The position numbers and the translations under genes were made by a program. Shown here piece by piece: positions 1 through 6,600 of a stretch of DNA of 9,106 nucleotides. This DNA comes from an uncultured Prevotellaceae bacterium. GTDB lineage: Bacteria; Bacteroidota; Bacteroidia; Bacteroidales; Bacteroidaceae. The DNA lies in assembly GCA_946187025.1 (NCBI GenBank), contig CAMHPM010000043.1:1-9106 (forward strand). Direction: 5' to 3'. The first letter of the stretch is position 1; every line of letters starts with the position of its first letter. The notes under the pieces are model-generated. The model had not been told where the DNA came from. It saw only the letters and a list, made by a program, of their open reading frames with translations, and did no database searches.

Positions 1-1215
1 TTTTCGGTAGGCGACATCACAACCGTGCGCCATACACTCACGGCAGCCGGAATAGACAGCACCTATTCAAGGACCGTGGGCGGAAGCAGCGTGAAGTTCA
101 ATATCGACCAGGTGAACGGACGGATCTACTCCATCGACTCACTGCCCGAGTGGGTTGACCTACGCAGAGTGGTGCCACGCATCGAATGCAGTGCAACGCT
201 CTACACCATGATCGACTCAGTCTATTACCCCATCATAGGCCGTGGCGACTCACTGGACTTTACCCATCCGGTCGATTTCCTCGTTGTGGCCACCGACGGC
301 GTTTCGATGAAACACTACACGGCAGTGATCAACCTGGCAGCAGCCAACCCCGACTCACTCATGTGGACCGACATCGACGCCTCGACACTGGGCCTGACCC
401 AAGACCTCAACATGATAACAACCGAGGGAAACATGTATGTCTTCGGCACAAAAGACGGACAGACACAAGTGGCAACATCGACCGACGGACAGACATGGAC
501 CGCCCCGCAGCCACTCGTCGTGGCAGGCGGAGGCAAGGTGAGTTCTGAAGGCATCATCACATTCGGCGACCACCTATACACCACCGACAACACAGGCACC
601 ATACTCCGCACTGCCGACGGACAGACATGGAGCGTGGCCTCCGACCGCATCGTGACACGCCTCCTCGCAGCCGACAGCTACTACCTCTATGCACAAGCAG
701 GCGACGACATCATCGCAACCGCCGACCTCAGCCAGTGGCAGGTGGAAACCACGGCTGCAGCCAACATGCTCCCGACCACATGGCCGTCATACATGAGCTA
801 CCCGGCACGCTCAAACCCAAACATCAAGGTGGACCTCATCGTGGGCCAGGCCGATGCAGTGACCGACCATGCCGTGGTGTGGTATAAAGTGGCAGCCGAC
901 AACAACGTGACCAACCAACACTGGGACTACATAACCGTCACATCAGAAAACGGATACCCGCTCCCGGCAATCGGCAACATCACTGCATTCCATTTCGACG
1001 GAGCAGTATATGCCATCGGAGGCGACAACAGCAAGTTCTACAAGTCATACGACAACGGAATCACGTGGCGCGCCGTCACACAATACCAGTTCCCGCCATC
1101 ACAAGTAGCCGCAGGACGGAAAGTGTGTGTAAATACATCAGGACAGTACATCTGGATGCTGCAAACCGGCGATGATGGCAAACCACACATCTGGCGCGGC
1201 AAACTCAATAAATAA
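1..1215 (+). CDS. DUF6242-type protein with Asp-box repeats, 5' end outside window
   Basis: The reading frame is open from base 1 (it begins FSVGDITTVRH) to the TAA at 1213-1215, so the start codon and any signal or lipoprotein peptide lie upstream. The GTG at 25 is simply the first possible start inside the window and is unlikely to be the real one. About 404 residues are visible. The first ~110 form a beta-rich region ending in FLVVATDGVSMKHYTAVIN. The rest contains three Asp-box/BNR-like motifs: STDGQTW (codons 478-498), TADGQTW (610-630) and SYDNGITW (1045-1068). These motifs are typical of beta-propeller blades. The layout fits Bacteroidales DUF6242 proteins, whose function is not established; an exported or surface carbohydrate- or protein-binding role is inference. 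The stop lies 9 bases before the next gene, so co-transcription is likely. The family call is from memory of the architecture and gene order, without a database search. Confidence 0.75.
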   Translation, partial: FSVGDITTVRHTLTAAGIDSTYSRTVGGSSVKFNIDQVNGRIYSIDSLPEWVDLRRVVPRIECSATLYTMIDSVYYPIIGRGDSLDFTHPVDFLVVATDGVSMKHYTAVINLAAANPDSLMWTDIDASTLGLTQDLNMITTEGNMYVFGTKDGQTQVATSTDGQTWTAPQPLVVAGGGKVSSEGIITFGDHLYTTDNTGTILRTADGQTWSVASDRIVTRLLAADSYYLYAQAGDDIIATADLSQWQVETTAAANMLPTTWPSYMSYPARSNPNIKVDLIVGQADAVTDHAVVWYKVAADNNVTNQHWDYITVTSENGYPLPAIGNITAFHFDGAVYAIGGDNSKFYKSYDNGITWRAVTQYQFPPSQVAAGRKVCVNTSGQYIWMLQTGDDGKPHIWRGKLNK

Positions 1216-1224
1216 GAGAAAAAA

Positions 1225-1893
1225 ATGAGACAGAGACACATTGCAGCAATCATCCTATGCCTTGCAACCATGACCACAGCCACGGCACAGGAACTGGAAT
1301 ACAAGATGGAACTGGGCGGAATGCTCGGAGCCAACTTCTACCTTGGCGATGCAAACTACTCTGCACTATACAAAAACACACAGCCGGCAGCCGCATTCGT
1401 AGGCCGCTACAACATCAACCCACGCATGGCGATGAAGTTCGACCTGGCACTGACAAAAATATCGGGCAATGCCCTCGACGGCCCCACCAAATACCCGCAG
1501 GCTGTAGGTCAGGAATGGAAATTCTCAAACACACTGGCCGACCTCTCGTGCCAATACGAACTCAACGCATGGGCTTACGGCACCGGAGCCGGATACAAAG
1601 GCACAAAACGACTAGCACCATACATACAGGCAGGACTGGGATTCACCTACGCAGGAAAGACACTCACGATGAACATACCTGTCGGAATCGGAGTGAGATA
1701 CAAACTGAAAGAGCGACTCAACTGTGGAGTGGACTGGACAATAAGATTCAGCATGAGCGACAAACTCGACGGAATAAGCGACCCATACAACATCAGCGGC
1801 GGATTCCTCAAAAACAAAGACTCATACTCGATGACAATGATCTACATCACATACGACCTCTTCCCTAAATATAGAAAATGTAACAATGACTGA
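1225..1893 (+). CDS. DUF6089 family outer-membrane beta-barrel protein (PorG-like)
   Basis: This is a 222-residue exported protein. The N-terminus MRQRHIAAIILCLATMTTATA is a clear signal peptide, with likely cleavage at ATA|QE (after residue 21). The mature part has alternating, glycine- and aromatic-rich strands, such as ELGGMLGANFYLGD, LAPYIQAGLGFTYAG and the final MIYITYDLFPKYRK, as in small eight-stranded barrels. DUF6089 proteins sit directly before uppS-bamA-ompH in many Bacteroidota. The Porphyromonas gingivalis member in this position is, as I recall, PorG, an outer-membrane component of the type IX secretion system. That functional link is inferred from family and position. The ATG at 1225 follows an A-rich tract (AAGAGAAAAA) with no strong Shine-Dalgarno, as is usual in this phylum. 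The 3' end overlaps uppS by 8 bases (ATGACTGA, 1886-1893), which suggests translational coupling. Confidence 0.8.
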   Translation: MRQRHIAAIILCLATMTTATAQELEYKMELGGMLGANFYLGDANYSALYKNTQPAAAFVGRYNINPRMAMKFDLALTKISGNALDGPTKYPQAVGQEWKFSNTLADLSCQYELNAWAYGTGAGYKGTKRLAPYIQAGLGFTYAGKTLTMNIPVGIGVRYKLKERLNCGVDWTIRFSMSDKLDGISDPYNISGGFLKNKDSYSMTMIYITYDLFPKYRKCNND

Positions 1894-2626
1894 CAAGTTA
1901 GACAGAACCAGGATACCGCGCCACGTAGCTATCATCATGGACGGCAACGGACGATGGGCAAAAGCACGCGGACAGGAACGCACTGCCGGCCACCAGCAAG
2001 GAGCATGGCAGGTACACGAGATTATGGAAGAAGCCACCCGACTCGGGATGGACTACCTCACTCTCTACACCTTCTCCACCGAAAACTGGAACCGACCAGC
2101 CGAAGAAGTGTCGGCACTCATGGCAATACTCCTGCAACACCTCGAAGACGAACTCTTCATGAAGAACAACGCACGCTTCGAAGTGATTGGCGACACGAAA
2201 CGCCTGCCGCAGGTCGTGCAGGATGCCGTGCAACACCTCATCGACGTCACGAGCAAGAACACAGCCACATGCCTGGTACTCGCACTGAGCTACTCGTCTA
2301 AATGGGAGATAACAAAAGCCGTGAAGGAAATAGCAGCCGAGGCTGCAAGCGGAAAACTAAATCCCGACGACATCGACCAGCACACAATCGACCAGCACCT
2401 CGAGACACGCAACATGCCAGAACCCGAACTGCTCATACGAACAGGAGGCGAACTGCGACTGAGCAACTACCTACTGTGGCAATGCGCATATTCCGAATTC
2501 TACTTCACCGACACATACTGGCCCGACTTCAATATCGAGGAGTTCCATAAGGCAATCATCGACTACCAGGGACGACAGCGCCGCTATGGAAAGACCGGAG
2601 AGCAGGTTGAAAGCGAAAAACAATGA
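1886..2626 (+). CDS. uppS: Isoprenyl transferase (undecaprenyl diphosphate synthase)
   Basis: This 246-residue cytosolic cis-prenyltransferase condenses isopentenyl diphosphate units onto farnesyl diphosphate. The C55 product carries peptidoglycan and surface-glycan precursors. The length matches the family (E. coli about 253). Visible motifs are HVAIIMDGNGRWA (residues 13-25, catalytic Asp19 with Gly20/Asn21/Arg23), LTLYTFSTENWNRP (58-71) and LLIRTGGELRLSN followed by YLLWQCAYSEFYF (182-207). In the last block Arg185, Arg191, Ser193 and Glu204 align with E. coli Arg194, Arg200, Ser202 and Glu213. The usual YGGRWDI segment reads YSSKWEI here. I recall similar SS-R/K forms in Bacteroidota homologs, so it probably does not mean loss of activity. 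The start lies inside the end of the DUF6089 gene, and the stop overlaps the bamA start (ATGA, 2623-2626), so three genes are tightly coupled. Confidence 0.97.
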   Translation: MTDKLDRTRIPRHVAIIMDGNGRWAKARGQERTAGHQQGAWQVHEIMEEATRLGMDYLTLYTFSTENWNRPAEEVSALMAILLQHLEDELFMKNNARFEVIGDTKRLPQVVQDAVQHLIDVTSKNTATCLVLALSYSSKWEITKAVKEIAAEAASGKLNPDDIDQHTIDQHLETRNMPEPELLIRTGGELRLSNYLLWQCAYSEFYFTDTYWPDFNIEEFHKAIIDYQGRQRRYGKTGEQVESEKQ

Positions 2627-5289
2627 AACAAGAAGAGATGACCAAAACAAAGACATACATAAGGCTGGCAGTCTTCATAATCACCACATTTGCAGCATCA
2701 ATCGCGGCAAAAGCACAAGACAAACCAAATATCATATACGGCCAACCACATACATATACACTTGGCGGAATATCAATCGTAGCCGCCAACGAGGGAGTAA
2801 AAAACTACCCGGAAAATACGCTCAAGGCAATTGCCGGTCTCACCATCGGCGACGACATACGTGTGCCTGGCGACGACATCACCAACGCCGTGAAGAAATA
2901 CTGGAGCTACGGACTCTTCTCGAATGTAAAGATCGAAGCCGACGAAATACGCAACGACTCCATCTTCCTTAACATAGTGTTGGCCGTGAGACCGAAAGTG
3001 TCGGAAGTAAACATCAACGGAGTGAAGAAAAACGAGCGCGACGAACTGGCCAACAAAATAGGCATCGTGAAAGGCACACAAATCACGCCTAACATGATAA
3101 ACAACGCTCAGACCATCGTGAAACGCTATTTCGACGACAAAGGATTCAAAAACGCAACGGTCGAGATAATCCAGAAAGACGATATAGCACACAACGACCA
3201 ACTCATCGTAGATGTAAACATCGACAAGAACGAGAAGGTGAGAGTAAACAAAATATACATCACCGGCAACAACAACATACCTCGAAGCAAGTTTGTCGGC
3301 GGACTCTTCTCGGGCGGACTGCTGAAGAAAACCAACGAACGCGGACTCAAAAGCCTCTTCAAGGCAAAGAAATTCATTGCCGACAAGTACGAAGAAGACA
3401 AAGACCGTGTAATCGAGAAGTACAACGAACTGGGATTCCGCGATGCATATATCGTGTCGGACAGCATCGTGAACGTAGGCGACAACCTCGTAGATGTGTA
3501 TATAAACATCGACGAAGGACAGAAATACTACCTGAGAAACGTGGAGTGGATAGGCAACACCATCTACAACTCCGACGTACTGAACGAAGCACTGCAGATG
3601 AAACGCGGCGACGTGTATAACCAGACCAAACTCACGGACCGCCTGCAGAAGGACGACCAGTCGATAGGCAACCAATACTACAACCACGGCTACGTATTCA
3701 GCCGGGTTGAATATACCGAGGCCGACGTCGATGGCGACTCCATCGACCTGGAAATACGCATACAAGAAGGCAAGCAGGCCACAATCAACAAGATCGTTAT
3801 TTTCGGTAACGACAAGGTTTATGAAGACGTGATACGCCGTGAGCTGAAACTCAAGCCAGGCGACCTCTTCACCATGGATTCATTTAAGGAGACCGCACGC
3901 GAAATAAGCCAGATGGTACACTTCGACCCCGAGGCACTAAACCCGGGCGAATGGATTCAGGCCGACCAAGACAACAGCACCGTCGATCTCAACATCGGGC
4001 TCACACCAAAAGCCAGCGACCAAGTAGAGTTCTCGCTCGGATGGGGGCAGCAAGGTGTCATTGGCAAGATCGGACTCAAGTTCAACAACTTCTCTATGCG
4101 CAACCTGTTCGGCAAAAACCGCAATCACCGAGGCATACTGCCACAGGGCGACGGACAGGAATTCGAACTTAGCGGCTCGACAAACGGCAGCTACTACCAG
4201 TCGTACAGCATATCGTTCTCCGATTCATGGTTCGGAGGCAAGCGACCAAACTCGCTGTCGATATCTGCGTTCTATTCACGACAAACCGATGTGAGCAGCA
4301 GCTACTACAACAGCAACTACTACAACTCATACATGTCATACCTCTATGGATATGGCAACTACAACAACTATGGCTACAACAACTATTCGTCGTACTACGA
4401 CCCTGATAAATACCTGCAGCTCTTCGGACTAACTGTGGGTTGGGGTAAACGACTCACATGGCCCGACAACAACTTCTACCTGCGCACATATCTGTCGTTC
4501 ACACGATATATGCTGAAGGATTGGGAATACTTCCTCATCAACAACGGAAACTGTAACAACATCAACCTCACCGTTCAGCTGGCACGCTCGTCGATCAACA
4601 ACCCTATCTACCCAAGCCAGGGTTCCGACATCTCGTTCTCGGTAAGTGCCACTCCGCCTTACTCGTTGTGGGATGGTGTTGACTACGGCAGCCTCGCATC
4701 CACCCGTAGCGATGCGAGCTATGACCGCGACTTGCAGAAGAAATACCGCTGGATTGAATACCACAAATGGAAGTTCAACTCAAAGTTCTATACAGCACTC
4801 ACCGATGGTCGCAAGCCATTTGTGCTCATGACACGTTTCGACCTCGGATTTCTCGGACATTATAACAAAAACAAACGCTCACCATTCGAGACATTCTATG
4901 TGGGTGGTGACGGTATGACCGGATATTCATCGAGCTACTACACCGAGACCATTGCACTTCGCGGTTATGAAAACGGAGCTCTTACACCATCGATTAACTA
5001 TGAAGGATACGCATATTCGCGCATCGGTCTCGAAATCCGATATCCGTTCCTCCTGCAGGGGCAGACCAATATCTACGGACTGGCATTTGTCGAGGGCGGT
5101 AATGCTTGGAACGACATACGCAAGTTCAACCCATTCGACATGAAACGCTCGGCTGGAGTCGGTGTGCGTCTCTTCTTGCCAATGGTGGGAATGATGGGTA
5201 TTGACTACGCATACGGATTCGACAAAGTGTTTGGTTCGTCGTCACCAGGTGGAAGCCATTTCCACTTTGTGCTCGGACAAGAGTTCTAG
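2623..5289 (+). CDS. bamA: Outer membrane protein assembly factor BamA (Omp85)
   Basis: The 888-residue protein is the core of the machine that folds and inserts beta-barrels into the outer membrane. A signal peptide ends at AKA|QD (after residue 31). The ATG at 2623 overlaps the uppS stop. A second ATG at 2638 (residue 6), just after GAAGAG, would also leave a normal signal peptide. Residues ~43-465 read as five POTRA-like repeats with recurring motifs (ITNAVKKYWSYGLFSNVKI, IVKRYFDDKGF, VIEKYNELGFRDAYI, NQYYNHGYVFSRVEYTEADV). Residues ~465-888 form the 16-strand barrel (Bacterial surface antigen/D15 domain). The conserved loop-6 motif is LRGYENG (779-785), and the protein ends in a C-terminal Phe (FHFVLGQEF), the usual barrel signal. 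Residues 561-592 are an odd insert with 14 Tyr and 8 Asn in 32 positions, probably in an extracellular loop. No stop or frameshift is seen. The two downstream ompH chaperones fit its role. Confidence 0.97.
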   Translation: MKQEEMTKTKTYIRLAVFIITTFAASIAAKAQDKPNIIYGQPHTYTLGGISIVAANEGVKNYPENTLKAIAGLTIGDDIRVPGDDITNAVKKYWSYGLFSNVKIEADEIRNDSIFLNIVLAVRPKVSEVNINGVKKNERDELANKIGIVKGTQITPNMINNAQTIVKRYFDDKGFKNATVEIIQKDDIAHNDQLIVDVNIDKNEKVRVNKIYITGNNNIPRSKFVGGLFSGGLLKKTNERGLKSLFKAKKFIADKYEEDKDRVIEKYNELGFRDAYIVSDSIVNVGDNLVDVYINIDEGQKYYLRNVEWIGNTIYNSDVLNEALQMKRGDVYNQTKLTDRLQKDDQSIGNQYYNHGYVFSRVEYTEADVDGDSIDLEIRIQEGKQATINKIVIFGNDKVYEDVIRRELKLKPGDLFTMDSFKETAREISQMVHFDPEALNPGEWIQADQDNSTVDLNIGLTPKASDQVEFSLGWGQQGVIGKIGLKFNNFSMRNLFGKNRNHRGILPQGDGQEFELSGSTNGSYYQSYSISFSDSWFGGKRPNSLSISAFYSRQTDVSSSYYNSNYYNSYMSYLYGYGNYNNYGYNNYSSYYDPDKYLQLFGLTVGWGKRLTWPDNNFYLRTYLSFTRYMLKDWEYFLINNGNCNNINLTVQLARSSINNPIYPSQGSDISFSVSATPPYSLWDGVDYGSLASTRSDASYDRDLQKKYRWIEYHKWKFNSKFYTALTDGRKPFVLMTRFDLGFLGHYNKNKRSPFETFYVGGDGMTGYSSSYYTETIALRGYENGALTPSINYEGYAYSRIGLEIRYPFLLQGQTNIYGLAFVEGGNAWNDIRKFNPFDMKRSAGVGVRLFLPMVGMMGIDYAYGFDKVFGSSSPGGSHFHFVLGQEF

Positions 5290-5297
5290 TATGATTG

Positions 5298-5376
5298 GGA
5301 GTTAGTTCTTGAGTTCTTGAGTTTTTAAGTTCTTAAGTTTTTAAGTTCTTGAGTTCTCGCATAAACTCAAAACTCC
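5298..5376. repeat. Imperfect inverted repeat enclosing the octamer array
   Basis: GGAGTT at 5298-5303 is complementary to AACTCC at 5371-5376. TTGAGTT at 5309-5315 is complementary to AACTCAA at 5364-5370. Together they make a 6 + 7 bp stem with a 5-base bulge on the 5' side. Because the 5' side is a tandem array, the 3' arm could pair in other registers, for example TTGAGTTT at 5317-5324 with AAACTCAA at 5363-5370. It lies just after the bamA stop and before ompH. No T-tract follows, so it is not a standard terminator. A role in mRNA 3'-end stability or attenuation is inference. Confidence 0.5.
5304..5359. repeat. Seven tandem copies of an 8-base unit (AGTTYTTR)
   Basis: Reading in steps of eight from 5304 gives AGTTCTTG, AGTTCTTG, AGTTTTTA, AGTTCTTA, AGTTTTTA, AGTTCTTG and AGTTCTCG. 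The first five bases vary only at position 5 (C or T) and position 8 is G or A. The array lies 15 bases after the bamA stop and about 90 bases before ompH. An 8-base period is not coding-compatible. Arrays of this general kind occur between genes in Bacteroidales, in my recollection. The function is unknown; copy-number change by slipped-strand mispairing is a plausible source of variation between strains. Confidence 0.9.
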
Positions 5377-5416
5377 AGCCATCCGGAAGGAATGTAAATA
5401 GAAATGAATAAATAGA

Positions 5417-5447
5417 ATTAAATAGTAAATTCGTAAATGGTAAATAA
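5417..5447 (+). promoter_or_regulatory. A/T-rich leader of first ompH gene, copy 1 of duplicated element
   Basis: These 31 bases match 6000-6030, before the second ompH gene, at 29 positions. The first 22 are identical, and the two differences are at 5439 and 5441. Inside are three near-copies of GTAAATN (5425-5431, 5433-5439, 5440-5446). The element ends just before the ATG at 5449. No Shine-Dalgarno is present, so an A-rich, unstructured ribosome-loading region is the likeliest role. I could not identify a convincing Bacteroidota -33/-7 promoter pair in the spacer 5290-5448. Confidence 0.7.
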
Positions 5448-5448
5448 A

Positions 5449-5958
5449 ATGAAACAGAAACTGATAATCCTCGCCATGTGCATACTGACCAGCACGGCAG
5501 TAAGTGCACAGAAGTTTGCTCTTGTTGATATGGAGTATATCCTGAAGCATGTGCCAGCCTATGAGCGCGCTAACGAACAGCTGAACCAGATATCGAAGAA
5601 GTGGGAAGGCGAAGTGGAGGCCATCGTGCAGGAGGTAGAGACAATGTACAAGAAGTACCAGTCGGAGGTTGTGTTCCTCTCCGATGCTCAAAAGCAGAAG
5701 GCCGAAGAGGCCATCATGGCCAAAGAGAAGTCGGCCAGCGAACTGAGGAAGAAATACTTCAGCAGTGAAGGTGAGTTGTATAAGAAACGTCAGAGCCTCA
5801 TGGCACCTATCCAGGACGAGATATACAATGCCATCAAAGACATAGCCGACCAAAAAGGCTACCAGCTCGTACACGACCGTGCATCGGCAGGTAGCATCAT
5901 CTATGCTTCGCCAAAAATCGATATAAGTGACGAAGTGTTGCAAAAGCTGGGTTATTAA
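5449..5958 (+). CDS. ompH: OmpH/Skp-family periplasmic chaperone, first copy
   Basis: This is a 169-residue exported protein of the OmpH/Skp family, which holds unfolded outer-membrane proteins in the periplasm and delivers them to BamA. The signal peptide is MKQKLIILAMCILTSTAVSA, cleaved before QKFALVDMEYILKHVP. The mature chain has long charged helices (about residues 35-115, e.g. KKWEGEVEAIVQEVE and AKEKSASELRKKYF), the arms of the Skp jellyfish fold. It ends in the usual beta segment and a final IDISDEVLQKLGY. The start was set at 5449 rather than the in-frame ATG at 5437. The latter lies within the duplicated leader, where the other copy has ATA, and 5449 gives an N-terminus matching the second paralog. 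By my count the mature part has 22 Lys/Arg and 25 Asp/Glu, so it is not strongly basic like E. coli Skp. The Cys in the signal peptide is preceded by Met and is not a good lipobox. Confidence 0.93.
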   Translation: MKQKLIILAMCILTSTAVSAQKFALVDMEYILKHVPAYERANEQLNQISKKWEGEVEAIVQEVETMYKKYQSEVVFLSDAQKQKAEEAIMAKEKSASELRKKYFSSEGELYKKRQSLMAPIQDEIYNAIKDIADQKGYQLVHDRASAGSIIYASPKIDISDEVLQKLGY

Positions 5959-5960
5959 GA

Positions 5961-5977
5961 CTCCTTTTATCTCCTTT
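5961..5977. repeat. Short pyrimidine-rich direct repeat (CTCCTTT twice)
   Basis: CTCCTTT occurs at 5961-5967 and again at 5971-5977, ten bases apart, two bases after the first ompH stop. The motif resembles the anti-Shine-Dalgarno end of 16S rRNA. It may be only a low-complexity spacer repeat. No function can be assigned. Confidence 0.5.
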
Positions 5978-5999
5978 AACTCATATCAAGTAATAAATT

Positions 6000-6030
6000 A
6001 TTAAATAGTAAATTCGTAAATAGCAAATAA
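6000..6030 (+). promoter_or_regulatory. A/T-rich leader of second ompH gene, copy 2 of duplicated element
   Basis: This is the partner of 5417-5447, with 29 of 31 bases the same. Here the second and third GTAAATN-like units are GTAAATA (6016-6022) and GCAAATA (6023-6029). The ATG of the gene follows at 6035 after GATT. No Shine-Dalgarno is visible. The same element before two paralogs whose coding sequences have diverged points to a conserved leader function or to recent copying. Confidence 0.7.
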
Positions 6031-6034
6031 GATT

Positions 6035-6541
6035 ATGAAGAAACTGATTATCTTTGCACTTGTTGTGTTACCGATGAGTGCCATGGCGCAGAAATTTGCG
6101 CACATCAATGCGACCGAAGTTTTCAAAGCAATGCCAGAGACAACGGCTGCACAAACCGAACTGCAGACATTGTCAACTCAGTATCAGGAGGAGTTGAAGC
6201 GTCTTCAAGACGAGTTCCGTACCAAACTTGAGGACTACCAGAAGAACGAGGCTACATTCCCTGAAGCAACCAAGCAGCGTCGTCAGCAGGAACTGCAGGA
6301 CCTCAACCAGCGTCTTGAGGAGTTTGCACAGAAGAGCGAACAAGATCTTCAAACTAAATATCAGGAGAAGCTGGCTCCGATACACGAGAAGCTGTTCAAG
6401 GCCATCAACGAGGTTGGTGCGGCAGGTGGTTATGTGTATGTGATGGATATCTCGGCACAGGAAACACCTATCATGTATTTCAACGAAACTCTCAGCACCG
6501 ACATCACCAGCCAGGTGAAGACTAAGCTCGGAATCAAGTAA
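6035..6541 (+). CDS. ompH: OmpH/Skp-family periplasmic chaperone, second copy
   Basis: The protein has 168 residues, with a signal peptide MKKLIIFALVVLPMSAMA cleaved before QKFAHINATEVFKAMPET. Residues ~38-120 are a long, glutamine- and glutamate-rich coiled coil (QYQEELKRLQDEF, RRQQELQDLNQRLEEF), the expected Skp arms. It is followed by a short beta region (GGYVYVMDISAQETPIMYF) and the end VKTKLGIK. It resembles the preceding gene in length, layout and N-terminal QKFA, but most of the sequence differs, so the duplication is old. By my count the mature protein has 19 Lys/Arg and 24 Asp/Glu. It lies 76 bases after the first copy and is the last gene of the cluster, closed by the hairpin terminator at 6567. 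Paired OmpH genes after bamA are common in Bacteroidota. Division of labour between them is unknown. Confidence 0.93.
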   Translation: MKKLIIFALVVLPMSAMAQKFAHINATEVFKAMPETTAAQTELQTLSTQYQEELKRLQDEFRTKLEDYQKNEATFPEATKQRRQQELQDLNQRLEEFAQKSEQDLQTKYQEKLAPIHEKLFKAINEVGAAGGYVYVMDISAQETPIMYFNETLSTDITSQVKTKLGIK

Positions 6542-6566
6542 TCGGAGGCATATTGCCCGAGATGCA

Positions 6567-6600
6567 AAAACGGCGGACGCATTGCGTCTGCCGTTTTTTT
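6567..6600. terminator. Rho-independent terminator, probably bidirectional
   Basis: Arms 6567-6580 (AAAACGGCGGACGC) and 6584-6597 (GCGTCTGCCGTTTT) form a 14-bp stem with one G-T pair and a 3-base ATT loop. A run of seven T (6594-6600) follows on the + strand. Read from the - strand, the stem is followed by five T (complement of 6566-6570). It therefore fits both the end of the ompH cluster 25 bases upstream and the convergent - strand gene that stops at 6707. Confidence 0.92.

Noticed and set aside
2773..3765. Long open frame on the - strand (330 codons) inside bamA
   Set aside because: It lies fully antisense to well-conserved POTRA domains. Its valine/tyrosine-rich, motif-free product is what biased codon use on the + strand produces.
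5304..5359. CRISPR-like array
   Set aside because: The units are 8 bases with no spacers, and there are no cas genes.
5290..5436. Promoter for the ompH genes
   Set aside because: No convincing TAnnTTTG -7 box with a TTG -33 element was found. An internal promoter cannot be excluded but is not supported.
5449..5508. Possible lipoprotein signal in the first ompH (Cys at residue 11)
   Set aside because: The residues before Cys are L-A-M, with Met at -1. A normal signal peptidase I site VSA|QK follows, as in the paralog.
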